From an uncultured Clostridia bacterium (GTDB lineage: Bacteria > Bacillota > Clostridia > TANB77 > CAG-508), in NCBI GenBank assembly GCA_947589065.1, contig CANPZM010000006.1, forward strand, positions 1 through 53,872: a stretch of 53,872 nt of DNA, read 5' to 3'. A program made the translations under genes and the position numbers. This document shows positions 1 to 8,558 of this stretch, in pieces; the first letter of the stretch is position 1; every line of letters begins with the position of its first letter. The notes under the pieces were generated by a model. The model worked only from the letters and a program-made list of their open reading frames with translations, ran no database searches and was not told where the DNA came from.

Positions 1-20
1 AATAAAGAAAATAAATAAAA

Positions 21-54
21 TATAAAAATTCCAGACGCGTCTGGAATTTTTATA
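21..54. terminator. 34-bp perfect palindrome, likely bidirectional terminator
   Basis: Bases 21-37 are the exact reverse complement of 38-54. The GC-rich core CCAGACGCGTCTGG is flanked by A-runs on the left and T-runs on the right, so the RNA from either strand would form a long hairpin ending in U residues. This fits a factor-independent terminator for a gene upstream of the window or for convergent genes. It has no resemblance to the Spo0J-type parS site. Confidence 0.6.
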
Positions 55-286
55 AATGTTTTATTAAAATTAAAAAAATTTCGCTTTGAGTTTAAAAAAT
101 AAATTCAAGGCGATTTTTTATCTACCACATTAAGATATAAGATAATGTAAAATGAGGTAATATATATAGCAAGTATCAAAAGTATGAAAAAGCATATATA
201 AAGTGTCAGTTACTTTTCGCCCTTTTGAAAGCAAGTAAATAAAGTTTTCATAGTAGTAACAAAATCTATAAAAAAAGAAAAAAAGA
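55..286. other. AT-rich intergenic stretch, nothing recognised
   Basis: This stretch has stop codons in every frame at short intervals and no ribosome binding site followed by a usable ORF. I see no tRNA-like fold, no array and no strong repeat. It ends at the promoter at 287-315. Confidence 0.5.
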
Positions 287-315
287 TTGAAAATATAAAT
301 TTAATATTGTATAAT
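287..315 (+). promoter_or_regulatory. sigma-A type promoter for the prepilin-like remnant
   Basis: TTGAAA (287-292) and TATAAT (310-315) are separated by 17 bases, close to the housekeeping consensus. The start codon of the truncated prepilin-like ORF follows 55 bases downstream behind a GGAGG ribosome binding site. Confidence 0.65.
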
Positions 316-369
316 TCGAAGTATAAATTCAAAAGAAAAATAAACCATAATAAATCAAAGGAGGAAAGT

Positions 370-453
370 ATGAAAGAAATAAAGAACAAATTTTATGAAG
401 AGAAAAAAGGTATAACACTAATAGCGTTGGTAATAACGGTGATTGTCCATTAG
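370..453 (+). pseudogene. truncated type IV prepilin-like protein, N-terminus only
   Basis: A strong GGAGG site precedes an ATG and 27 codons. The peptide holds the segment KKGITLIALVITVIV, the usual prepilin peptidase site (basic residues, Gly, then a hydrophobic alpha-1 helix lacking only the family's initial Phe). Clostridial pilin-like proteins normally continue with a longer hydrophobic stretch and a C-terminal domain of 100 residues or more. Here a TAG stop follows after VIVH, and only a further short hydrophobic fragment is visible downstream in another frame (about 468-512). It is probably a decayed host or cargo gene. The call rests on the motif alone. Confidence 0.5.
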
Positions 454-550
454 GTTAATAATAAAAAATGCAGTATTAGCAATGGTTGTGAGTATTTATA
501 AAAAATAAAAATAATTAAAAAATAGATAAAAATATAAAAAAATTGCACAT

Positions 551-579
551 TTGATTTTTTTACTAAAACATAATATTAT
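551..579 (+). promoter_or_regulatory. promoter for the 48-residue ORF
   Basis: TTGATT (551-556) and TATTAT (574-579) lie 17 bases apart, about 30 bases upstream of the start codon at 611. The intervening leader contains the GGAGGAG ribosome binding site. Confidence 0.5.
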
Positions 580-610
580 ATCGACAATGAAAATATAGGA
601 GGAGATTATT

Positions 611-757
611 ATGTTCGGTAAAAAAATTAAAATTAAGGTAAATGCAGATGAATATAAATTAATAAGAGATGCATTATTAGATTTCAGAAATAAGCAAATT
701 AGACAAGGAATGTCTGCTGATTTTGTTAATGAATTAATGTACAAAATAATGAAATAA
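611..757 (+). CDS. small basic protein of 48 residues, function unknown
   Basis: The ORF starts with ATG behind AGGAGGAG and ends in TAA, with its own promoter upstream and a strong terminator downstream, so it behaves as a one-gene transcription unit. The product is short and basic. It begins MFGKKIKIKVN, followed by a predicted helical region with DEYKLIRDALLDFRN and a C-terminal helix. Similar very small proteins occur in clostridial conjugative elements, but I cannot name a function. The organised expression signals argue for a real gene. Confidence 0.6.
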   Translation: MFGKKIKIKVNADEYKLIRDALLDFRNKQIRQGMSADFVNELMYKIMK

Positions 758-771
758 ATACATAGCACATT

Positions 772-811
772 AAAGATGATTTAGTCAAAAAAGATTAAGT
801 CATCTTTTTTT
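772..811 (+). terminator. hairpin with T-run after the 48-residue ORF
   Basis: AAAGATGATTTAGTC pairs with GATTAAGTCATCTTT (two G-U pairs) and a T-run follows. It separates the small ORF from the gene starting at 845, or acts as an attenuator ahead of it. Confidence 0.65.
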
Positions 812-844
812 GTTGCCAAAATTTTAAGGAAGGGAAGTGAAAAG

Positions 845-1168
845 ATGGATACAAAATTAGATGTTATCAATGAAAATGATTCTATTGAATATTTAGAACA
901 TCTTGAGCCAGGAGAATTCTGTACAGTTAATATTCCATTATTTAATAATGAGATTATTCCTGTAACGGCTATGTTTATGGGAAAAGATAAAGAAGGAAGA
1001 TATAACTTTATAGATACTGGGCAATTTATTTTATCAAAAGATTTTATACAGAAAAAATCAATAAGTATTGATAAGGAATTTAATGAGGATGAGGCTTTTA
1101 AAATCTATTCAAAGGTAAAATTATTACAAGAGAAAAGCAGTAAAAGTAAAAAAGATTTATCAAGATAA
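845..1168 (+). CDS. hypothetical protein, 107 residues, upstream of parA
   Basis: ATG follows the purine-rich AGGAAGGGAAGTG ribosome binding site. The protein is acidic in its first half (EYLEHLEPGEF) and lysine-rich at the end, with no membrane segment and no motif I recognise. A sequence of alternating hydrophobic and polar residues around 25-60 suggests a small beta-rich domain. It is followed after 11 bases by another small gene, and then by parA/parB, so it is probably part of the same maintenance block. Function unknown. Confidence 0.6.
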   Translation: MDTKLDVINENDSIEYLEHLEPGEFCTVNIPLFNNEIIPVTAMFMGKDKEGRYNFIDTGQFILSKDFIQKKSISIDKEFNEDEAFKIYSKVKLLQEKSSKSKKDLSR

Positions 1169-1179
1169 GGAGTGAAAAT

Positions 1180-1530
1180 ATGCTAAAAGAAAATATTTTA
1201 AAATTTAGTGAAAATGAATTATTTAATAAGGATATTTTAAAACAGTATGATGAAGATGGACAAAAAGGTTTTTTAGGCTATTTATTTAGAAATTATAATT
1301 GGAGTATAATTGATAATCAAATTGTATTTCCAGAAATTCAAACAGATGAAGAAATAGAGGATTTATTAGAAGAATATGATACTGACATAAAAAGAAATAA
1401 TTTGAACATAAAAAAAGATATATTAGATAAAGTATGGGTTTTAGGATTTGCAAGAACTAAAGATATGATAGATGCTGAAATTAAAGAATTTGAGAAAAGA
1501 GAAAATAAAGCAAAAGAAGTTGAAAGATAA
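1180..1530 (+). CDS. hypothetical protein, 116 residues, upstream of parA
   Basis: ATG follows an AAGGAG site overlapping the end of the previous gene's stop region, which suggests co-transcription. The product is highly charged and mostly helical, with no Cys cluster, membrane segment or known catalytic motif. A hairpin with a T-run directly follows the stop codon, so the two small genes form a unit that ends before parA. Function unknown. Confidence 0.6.
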   Translation: MLKENILKFSENELFNKDILKQYDEDGQKGFLGYLFRNYNWSIIDNQIVFPEIQTDEEIEDLLEEYDTDIKRNNLNIKKDILDKVWVLGFARTKDMIDAEIKEFEKRENKAKEVER

Positions 1531-1535
1531 ATTAT

Positions 1536-1572
1536 AAAGCGAGTTGATATATAAAAATCAATTCGCTTTTTT
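1536..1572 (+). terminator. hairpin terminator before parA
   Basis: AAAGCGAGTTGAT pairs with ATCAATTCGCTTT and a T-run follows. Transcription of parA would need read-through or a promoter in the 50 bases after it. Confidence 0.65.
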
Positions 1573-1628
1573 GCTTTACATAGCTTTTCTACAAAGTAGT
1601 TAAGCGAAATTTGAGGAAGGAGGTTCAA

Positions 1629-2447
1629 ATGTCAAAATGTAAGGTAATTGCAATAGCTAATCAAAAGGGTGGAGTTGCAAAAACTACTACAGCAGTTAAT
1701 TTAGGTGCAGGACTTGTTAGAGAAGGCAAAAAGGTATTACTAATTGATTTTGATGCACAAGGAGATTTAACAACATCATTAGGTTTTAATAAAGACAATG
1801 TTGATGTTACAATAAAATCTTTATTAGAAAAAACACTTAATCAAGTACCTATCAATCAGAGTGAGGGTGTTTTGAAAAATGCAGAAGGTATTGATTTAAT
1901 CCCAGCCAATATCGAATTGGAATCGTTAGAGATGCATTTAACATCTGTTATCAATAGAGAATATGTTTTAACAAAATTTATAAATCAAATAAAGAAAGAT
2001 TATGATTATATTCTTATTGATTGTCAGCCATCTTTAGGTTTATTAACTATAAATGCTCTAGCATCAGCAGATAGTGTAATAATACCAGTGCAAGCACAGT
2101 ATTTGCCAATAAGGGGAATGGTGCAATTAATTCAAACAATTGATAAAGTTAAAGCTATTATAAATCCTAAATTAAAAATTGAAGGAGTTTTATTGACACT
2201 TGCAGATAAGCAAACAAGATTAGCAAAAGCTACCGAAGAAACATTAAGAAGTAATTATGGAAGTATGCTAAAGATTTTTAAATCAGTTATTCCAGTAGCA
2301 ACAAAAGTAGCAGAGGCAACAACAGAAGGAAAAAGCATTTATGCTTATGATAAGTCAAATAAAGCATCAATAGCATACGAAAATTTTATCAAGGAGGTGC
2401 TAGAAAATAGGGAAAGACTTAAAACTAGAGATACCCAGTGTAGATAG
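1629..2447 (+). CDS. parA: ParA-family partition ATPase
   Basis: Deviant Walker A ATPase that, with ParB, positions and segregates the element's DNA, or stabilises its circular form. The P-loop KGGVAKTTTA is near residue 13, LIDFDAQGD (Walker A', with the family's Asp) near residue 43, and the Walker B-like strand YILIDCQPSLG near residue 125. Length (272 residues) fits the family. An upstream in-frame TTG at 1611 is possible, but the ATG at 1629 sits 6-8 bases after AAGGAGG and gives the usual short N-terminus, so I chose it. The 3' end overlaps the beginning of the parB frame. Confidence 0.93.
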   Translation: MSKCKVIAIANQKGGVAKTTTAVNLGAGLVREGKKVLLIDFDAQGDLTTSLGFNKDNVDVTIKSLLEKTLNQVPINQSEGVLKNAEGIDLIPANIELESLEMHLTSVINREYVLTKFINQIKKDYDYILIDCQPSLGLLTINALASADSVIIPVQAQYLPIRGMVQLIQTIDKVKAIINPKLKIEGVLLTLADKQTRLAKATEETLRSNYGSMLKIFKSVIPVATKVAEATTEGKSIYAYDKSNKASIAYENFIKEVLENRERLKTRDTQCR

Positions 2448-3336
2448 TATATTTAGATTGAGTACAAATAATGGAAAAACAGAAACGGTTGTAATGATAC
2501 CATTAGATAAAATCTCAAACTTTCCAAACCACCCTTTTAAAGTTGAGAATAATGCAGAACTACAAGAAATGATAGAAAGCATTTCTAATGGTGGAGTAAA
2601 ACAACCTGTAATTGTAAGACAAAAAGAAGATGGCGATTATGAGATGATTTCTGGTCATAGAAGAAAACTTGCAAGTCAAATTGCAGGTTTAACAGAAATT
2701 CCTGCAATTGTTAGAGAATTAACAAGAGATGAAGCTACAATTTTAATGGTAGATAGTAATATACAAAGAGAAAAAATATTGCCAAGTGAAAAGGCTTTTG
2801 CTTATAAATTGAAAATGGAGGCTTTAAAACATCAAGGACAAAGAAATGATTTAACTTTGCGACAAGTTGGCACGAGGTCAAGAACCGACGAAAAAATCGC
2901 AGAGAATTCAGAAGATAGTGCAAGGCAAATTCAAAGGTATATAAGGCTTACTGAGCTAATAAAAGATTTATTGGATTTAGTCGATATTGGAAAAATAGCT
3001 TTTAGTCCAGCAGTTGAATTATCTTATTTGCAAGAAGATGAACAATATGTTTTATTGGATTGCATAAATAAATATGATTCAACACCTTCACAGGCACAAG
3101 CTATACATTTGAAAAAATTAAGTCAAGAAGGAAGTTTAACAGCCGATAAAATTTCAGAAATTATGGAAGAAGAAAAAGCAAATCAAAAACCTAAATATGA
3201 AATTCATTATGATAGGTTTAAAGATTATGTACCAAATAATGTAGCTACACCTAGAGAGATGGAAGATTTTTTATTTGAGTGTGTAAAAGAACATCATACC
3301 AGAAAATTACAAAGGCAGAGAGCTATGGAAAGATAA
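2407..3336 (+). CDS. parB: ParB/Spo0J-family partition protein, possible ATA start
   Basis: DNA-binding partner of ParA. The ParB nuclease-like N-terminal domain is visible from about residue 25 (IPLDKISNFPNHPFKV, then GGVKQPVIVR and ISGHRRKLASQIAGL, the family's arginine patch), followed by helix-turn-helix segments and a basic C-terminus. The first ordinary start codon in frame is TTG at 2458, but it has no ribosome binding site and would remove the conserved-looking N-terminal peptide KDLKLEIPSVDSIF. The frame stays open back to an ATA at 2407, nine bases after a perfect AAGGAGG (2391-2397). I therefore place the start there, accepting that ATA is a rare initiator; an ATG-to-ATA change or base error is the alternative. 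The end of parA overlaps by about 40 bases. Confidence 0.88.
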   Translation: MGKDLKLEIPSVDSIFRLSTNNGKTETVVMIPLDKISNFPNHPFKVENNAELQEMIESISNGGVKQPVIVRQKEDGDYEMISGHRRKLASQIAGLTEIPAIVRELTRDEATILMVDSNIQREKILPSEKAFAYKLKMEALKHQGQRNDLTLRQVGTRSRTDEKIAENSEDSARQIQRYIRLTELIKDLLDLVDIGKIAFSPAVELSYLQEDEQYVLLDCINKYDSTPSQAQAIHLKKLSQEGSLTADKISEIMEEEKANQKPKYEIHYDRFKDYVPNNVATPREMEDFLFECVKEHHTRKLQRQRAMER

Positions 3337-3384
3337 AAAACTAACTAAAAATAAGATATTGTAGATTTGCAAATATTTCTTTAA

Positions 3385-3424
3385 TATAATAAAATGCACT
3401 CAAATAAAGGAGTGTGATTTTTTT
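3385..3424 (+). promoter_or_regulatory. -10 box and hairpin sequestering the ribosome binding site
   Basis: TATAAT (3385-3390) is followed at once by CACTC (3397-3401), which can pair with GAGTG (3410-3414). The loop and stem enclose AAAGGAG, the ribosome binding site of the next gene, and a T-run follows. A transcript starting just after the -10 box would carry its ribosome binding site inside a 5' hairpin. The pairing is short, so regulation by it is an inference. Confidence 0.4.
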
Positions 3425-4072
3425 ATGAGAAAGAAAGTTTTAATAATTATATTAGTATTTTTATTATTAAGTAGCATTATAGGAATTGGTGTATATACAA
3501 AACTTAAAAATCAAGAAAGTAGTATGGCTAGTAGTAATCTTATTGATGAAAATAGTGAAGAAATTGAATTGTTAGAAGAAATACAAAATTCAGTAGATGA
3601 TGATAATGAAATAATAGAAGATAATCTTGATTTAGAAGAAACTCAAGAACAGGAAAAATCTCAAGAAACTGTTATTGAGCAACCTAAACAAGCTGATCAA
3701 TCAAAACAAGAACAAAAGAAAGTGGATAATAAACCAATTTCACAAACTACAAGTAGTCAAGTAAGTGAACCAACACCAGAACCACAAATACAAGAAACAG
3801 AAAAACCATGTGTAGCAGTAGAACAAGAAAAGCCAAAGGAAAATGTAGAAACTCAAAGCAGCATACCAACTAAAAAGGAAACTCCTTATTGGTGTGTTGA
3901 TGGGGGAACACATCATATTGCAGGAGATGCACCAAATGAACACGGTTATTATTCAAGTTGGGATGAGGCGTATAGTGCTTTAGAAGAATATACAAAGAAT
4001 TGGACTACTTCTTATAATTATAAAGTAAATAGTTGTGCTTGCGGACTATATTATTTTTGGGTACAACAATAA
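3425..4072 (+). CDS. membrane-anchored secreted protein with Cys-rich C-terminal domain
   Basis: Residues 5-25 form a hydrophobic signal or anchor helix after a basic start (MRKKVLII). Residues 30-145 are a low-complexity Glu/Gln/Pro/Ser/Thr linker typical of proteins crossing the cell wall. The last 60 residues form a compact domain starting YWCVDGG and containing HHIAGDAPNEHG and NSCACGLYYFW, with three cysteines and several aromatic residues. I do not recognise the domain. There is no LPXTG signal. The gene has its own promoter, is followed by a terminator, and lies directly upstream of the giant adhesin, so a surface role during mating is plausible but unproven. Confidence 0.7.
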   Translation: MRKKVLIIILVFLLLSSIIGIGVYTKLKNQESSMASSNLIDENSEEIELLEEIQNSVDDDNEIIEDNLDLEETQEQEKSQETVIEQPKQADQSKQEQKKVDNKPISQTTSSQVSEPTPEPQIQETEKPCVAVEQEKPKENVETQSSIPTKKETPYWCVDGGTHHIAGDAPNEHGYYSSWDEAYSALEEYTKNWTTSYNYKVNSCACGLYYFWVQQ

Positions 4073-4090
4073 AAAAATATTATTTTTTAT

Positions 4091-4114
4091 GGGCTAGAGA
4101 TAGCTCTTTTTTTT
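4091..4114 (+). terminator. hairpin terminator before the adhesin gene
   Basis: GGGCTA pairs with TAGCTC across a GAGA loop (one G-U pair), followed by eight Ts. Confidence 0.65.
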
Positions 4115-4144
4115 ACGAAATAAAAGAAAGGAAATGATAAAATA

Positions 4145-7100
4145 ATGAAAGGAAAAACTAAAAAAATAATGGCAGTGATATGTTTGATATTAACAATGAT
4201 AACAGCACTACCAATACAAGCTTTTGCAACCTTTATTACAGATATAAACTCAAATGCAGAGTTTGGTGTAATAGGTGGCAGTTTAAGCACATTTGGACAC
4301 GAGTTACACTATGCAAATTATGATGGTGGAACTTATATGTTATTTTGCACAGAGTTCGGAATAAAATCGCCAACAGGCAGAGCATATGCTTATGGAGATG
4401 AATTCTTGGCAGAATTTAGAGCAAATAGACCAGAGTTCGAGAGAATGGCAGAAATGATTTATTTTGGATATGCTATGCATCACGGACTAGGAATACCTGG
4501 AAGTTATGAGGCTCAAAGAGATGCTTGTGCTACTCAACAATATGTATGGGAAGTATTAGGTATCGGACCAGGTAGAGATTCTTGGAATGGAAATTATATG
4601 TCTTCTGGAATATATGCAAATTGGCTTGCACAAACAGAAAGCTATTATAATCAATATCATTCAAGAGTTTCTTTTGATGGAGTAATGAATACAGTTAGTG
4701 TTGGAGATACAACAACATTTTCAGATTCAAATGGAGTATTAGCAAACTTTGATAGTTTTAATACAACAATAAGTGGAGTAAATTTTGCACATGACAGAGG
4801 TAGCAATGATTTAAGAGTTACAGCAACAAATGAGAGTAATATTGGAGTAGTTTCATTTAATTCAAGAGAACACGGAATATATGAATTATTGCCTAATGGA
4901 GCAGTATATTCAAGTGGTACAATGTCAAATTATGTGCATTTTGCGTTTACTTCAGGCTCAGTACAAAACTTAATGTTTTCAAGCTATGTTGATCCTACTA
5001 CATTTAGTTTGTCAGTAGAAGTTCAAAGTGGAAAACTTCAAGTTCAAAAATATAACAATATGGGAAATCCAGTAGCAAATTGTAATTTTGATTTATTTGC
5101 CGATGAAGGATGTACTCAATGGATAGCAAATAGCACATCAGATGCAAATGGACAATTATTATTTGATAATTTAAAACCTGGAACATATTGGGTTAGAGAA
5201 ACATCAGTACCATCAGGATATTTATTAGATACTAATATAAAAAGAGTTGATGTAATAAGTGGTCAAATAGCTAATGTTGAATTTAGAAATAATGAACCAA
5301 CAGGAAAAATTATTGTTTATAAAGTAAGCGATAATAATGATAAAGTAGCAGGAGCGGTATTTTCTATAAGAGCTGAACAAGATATAAAAAATGTTGCAGG
5401 AACTAAAACATTTTATACAAAAGGGCAAGAAGTTGCACAAATTACTTCAGCTGAAGGAACAGGAATTGCAGAAATACCAGAATTACCACTTGGAAATTAT
5501 AGTGTAAGAGAAATTCAAGCGCCAAAAGGATATTTACTAAATGAAAATGTATATCAAGCAAATTTGGTATATCAAAATGCAACAACACCAGTTGTAGAAA
5601 TAAAAATAGAAGGAGTTAAGAATACAGAACCAACAGGAAAAATTGTACTTCATAAAGTAAGCGAATATAATGATAAATTAACAGGTGCAGTATTTTCTAT
5701 AAAAGCAGCAGAAGAAATAACAAATGTTGCAGGAACTAAAACATTCTATCATAAAGGACAAGAAGTTGCTCAAATTACAACTTCAAATGGTATAGCTCAA
5801 ATTGAAGAATTACCTTTAGGAAAATATGTAATAAATGAAGTTCAAGCACCAAAAGGTTATTTATTAAACGAAAACACTTATACAGCTGAGCTAATATATA
5901 AAGACCAAACAACACCAGTTATTGAAATAACAATAGATGGTATTATTGATAACGAGCCAAGAGGTACTATTGGAATTGTGAAAAAAGATAGTAAAACAGG
6001 TTCAAAAGCACAAGGAGATGCAACACTAAAAGATGCTGTATATAAAGTTTATGCAGGAGAAGATATATACAATGTAGCAAAATCTAAAAAATTCTATTCA
6101 AAAGGAGATTTAGTGGCAACAAGAACAACTAATGAGCAAGGTGTAGCAGAAGATGTTACAGAGTTACCATTAGGAAAATATATTGTAAAAGAAGATAAAG
6201 CTCCAATAGGATATTTAATTGACCAAAAAGAATATGAAGTTAATCTTTCTTATAAAGATCAATACACAAAAGTTATTACAGGAAATGCAAAAAGCACAGA
6301 TAAAGTTAAAGAAATGAGAGTTCATATTTTCAAGAGTGGAATAAAAATAAACTCAGGAGAAACACCTGGATTAGCAGGTAGCACATTTACAATAAAATTA
6401 AATAGTAGCGTGCAAAAAGCTTATGCTCAAGGATACACTTATGAAGAAGTTTGGGGAGGAATTGATGAATTTGGAAAAGAAGTTCAAGTAGATAGTAAAA
6501 GAGTAGTTGAAGCTCAAAAAATAGCTCCAACTTATGAGGCAATTGAAACTGACGAAAATGGAAATGCTTATACAGATTTATTACCTTATGGAACTTATAT
6601 TGTAAAAGAAACAATAACTCCAAAAGATTATGAAAGTGCAACAGATTTTACTTTTACAATATCAGAAGATGAATCTGAAATAGAAGATATTGCTAAAAAA
6701 GTAAAAGATATTGTTGTTAATAACGAACAATTAGAAACTTATATTAAGTTAATAAAACAAGACTTAAAAACTGGAAAGAAAGTATCATTGAATAATGCTA
6801 CATTCCAAATAATTGCTACAAAAGACATCTATGATAGAGCAACAGGAAAAATCCTATATAAAAAAGGAGAGGCAGTTAGCCAAAAAATTGGTAGCACAAC
6901 ATTTAATTCATTTACAACAAATGCTAAAAATATAGTAATTCCAGATAAGAGTTACGCAAACAATAAAGAAGAGTTAGGAACAATAGTTACTCCTCTAAAA
7001 TTGGAAGTTGGTTCTTATGAAATTACAGAAATAAAAACTCCAAATGGATTCTTACAATTAGAAAGTCCAGTAGCTTTTAAAATTGATGGCATTAGAAACT

Positions 7101-8488
7101 ACGATAAAGACCAAGATGGAGATTTTATAAAAGAAGTTATTGTAAAAAATGAACAACCAACAGGAACTCTAATTGTAGATAAATCAGTTGCATTAAGAGA
7201 TGATGTAGATACTTCTATTGTAGATGTTTCAGATTTAAGTGAAATTGAATTTGAATTAACAGCAAAAGAAGATATTATAGATTATGCTGACGGAAGTGTA
7301 ATATACAAAAAAGGACAAAAGGTTAGTAAATATAATCTTGATAAAAACGGGGATTTAAAAGTTACAAATCTTCCGATGGGAATTTATGAATTACAGGAAG
7401 TAAAGATAATAGACGGATTAGTTTTGAACAATAAAAAATACGAAATTAAATTCACACAACAAGATTTAGTGACAAAAGTATATGAAGTTAAAGAAGATAT
7501 TTCAAATGATACAACAGTATTTGAATTTTCTAAAACAGATATAACAGGAGATAAAGAACTTGAGGGAGCAAAACTTACTGTATTAGATGAAAAAGGAAAA
7601 ATTATAGATACTTGGACATCAACTAATAAAACTCATAAAATTGAGGGATTAGTTGTAGGAAAAACTTATACTTTAAGAGAAGAAATTACACCAGAAGGTT
7701 TTGTAAAAGCAACTGATATTAAATTTACTGTAAAAAATACAAAAGAGGTGCAAAAAGTTCAAATGATTGATAAAATCGTTGAAATAACAAAAACGGACTT
7801 TGTAACTAGCAAAGAAATAGAGGGAGCAGAACTTGAACTGGTTGATGAAAATGGAAATGTAGTTGATAAATGGACATCAACAAAAGACGCTCACAAAGTT
7901 ACAGGTTTAGAAGAGGGAAAAACTTATAAACTTATAGAAAAGACAGCTCCTTATGGCTACGAATTAACAGAAGAAATAGAATTTACAGTATCTTTGGATA
8001 AAGAAACTCAAAAAATCGAAATGAAAGATATGCCAATTTTAAAAGATATAAAACTTATAAAAGTAGATTCTAAAACAAAAGAAACAATAAAAGAAAAATT
8101 TACTTTTGGTCTTTATGAAGACGAAGAATGCACAAAGTTAATCCAACAAGTAGATTCAAATAAAGATGAAGGAACAATTACTTTTGAAGATTTAAGATAT
8201 GGAACTTACTATATAAAAGAAATTACAGCACCAAATGAATATGTAAAATCTGATAAAGTAATTAAAGTAGAAATAAATGATAAAGGTGTATTTATAGATA
8301 ATGAATTAGTAGAAGAAAATTCAGATAATGTATATACTTTTGAATTTGAAAACGAAAAAATTGAAACACCAAATACAGGAGATAATAGCAATATGAGATT
8401 ATGGCTTGCTATGTTTGCAATGTCAGCAATTTCTATGGCAGGAATCGGAATATATGAATACAAAAAGAAAAAGTCAATAAGAAAATAA
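4145..8488 (+). CDS. cell-wall-anchored adhesin: thioester domain, Cna-B/SpaA repeats, sorting signal
   Basis: This 1447-residue protein is exported, attached to peptidoglycan by a sortase, and probably binds host or recipient surfaces. A signal peptide covers residues 1-29 (cleavage after AFA). A thioester domain follows: Cys68 in FCTEFG and TQQYVWE near 130-136 are the paired Cys and Gln motifs of the TED/TQXA family. From about residue 300 there are roughly ten Cna-B (SpaA-like) modules, recognisable by the recurring GxYxxxExxAPxGY pattern. Two modules near residues 390-600 are nearly duplicate. The C-terminus has TPNTGD, a hydrophobic helix and a KKKK tail, a variant of LPXTG. Tn1549-like elements often carry such a protein, and the window encodes two sortases. 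Its frame is intact despite its length. Confidence 0.93.
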   Translation: MKGKTKKIMAVICLILTMITALPIQAFATFITDINSNAEFGVIGGSLSTFGHELHYANYDGGTYMLFCTEFGIKSPTGRAYAYGDEFLAEFRANRPEFERMAEMIYFGYAMHHGLGIPGSYEAQRDACATQQYVWEVLGIGPGRDSWNGNYMSSGIYANWLAQTESYYNQYHSRVSFDGVMNTVSVGDTTTFSDSNGVLANFDSFNTTISGVNFAHDRGSNDLRVTATNESNIGVVSFNSREHGIYELLPNGAVYSSGTMSNYVHFAFTSGSVQNLMFSSYVDPTTFSLSVEVQSGKLQVQKYNNMGNPVANCNFDLFADEGCTQWIANSTSDANGQLLFDNLKPGTYWVRETSVPSGYLLDTNIKRVDVISGQIANVEFRNNEPTGKIIVYKVSDNNDKVAGAVFSIRAEQDIKNVAGTKTFYTKGQEVAQITSAEGTGIAEIPELPLGNYSVREIQAPKGYLLNENVYQANLVYQNATTPVVEIKIEGVKNTEPTGKIVLHKVSEYNDKLTGAVFSIKAAEEITNVAGTKTFYHKGQEVAQITTSNGIAQIEELPLGKYVINEVQAPKGYLLNENTYTAELIYKDQTTPVIEITIDGIIDNEPRGTIGIVKKDSKTGSKAQGDATLKDAVYKVYAGEDIYNVAKSKKFYSKGDLVATRTTNEQGVAEDVTELPLGKYIVKEDKAPIGYLIDQKEYEVNLSYKDQYTKVITGNAKSTDKVKEMRVHIFKSGIKINSGETPGLAGSTFTIKLNSSVQKAYAQGYTYEEVWGGIDEFGKEVQVDSKRVVEAQKIAPTYEAIETDENGNAYTDLLPYGTYIVKETITPKDYESATDFTFTISEDESEIEDIAKKVKDIVVNNEQLETYIKLIKQDLKTGKKVSLNNATFQIIATKDIYDRATGKILYKKGEAVSQKIGSTTFNSFTTNAKNIVIPDKSYANNKEELGTIVTPLKLEVGSYEITEIKTPNGFLQLESPVAFKIDGIRNYDKDQDGDFIKEVIVKNEQPTGTLIVDKSVALRDDVDTSIVDVSDLSEIEFELTAKEDIIDYADGSVIYKKGQKVSKYNLDKNGDLKVTNLPMGIYELQEVKIIDGLVLNNKKYEIKFTQQDLVTKVYEVKEDISNDTTVFEFSKTDITGDKELEGAKLTVLDEKGKIIDTWTSTNKTHKIEGLVVGKTYTLREEITPEGFVKATDIKFTVKNTKEVQKVQMIDKIVEITKTDFVTSKEIEGAELELVDENGNVVDKWTSTKDAHKVTGLEEGKTYKLIEKTAPYGYELTEEIEFTVSLDKETQKIEMKDMPILKDIKLIKVDSKTKETIKEKFTFGLYEDEECTKLIQQVDSNKDEGTITFEDLRYGTYYIKEITAPNEYVKSDKVIKVEINDKGVFIDNELVEENSDNVYTFEFENEKIETPNTGDNSNMRLWLAMFAMSAISMAGIGIYEYKKKKSIRK

Positions 8489-8504
8489 AATAGTATAGTG
8501 ATGA

Positions 8505-8532
8505 GGTAGCTTATAAATTAGGCTACCTTTTT
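8505..8532 (+). terminator. hairpin terminator after the adhesin gene
   Basis: GGTAGC pairs with GCTACC across an AT-rich loop, followed by five Ts. Confidence 0.7.
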
Positions 8533-8558
8533 GCTTACTTAAAAGAAAAGAGGTAAAG

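Noticed and set aside
4145-8488. ORFs on the minus strand inside the adhesin gene and elsewhere
   Set aside because: They lack ribosome binding sites, show Phe/Leu/Ile-rich composition typical of antisense to AT-rich genes, and carry no family motif.
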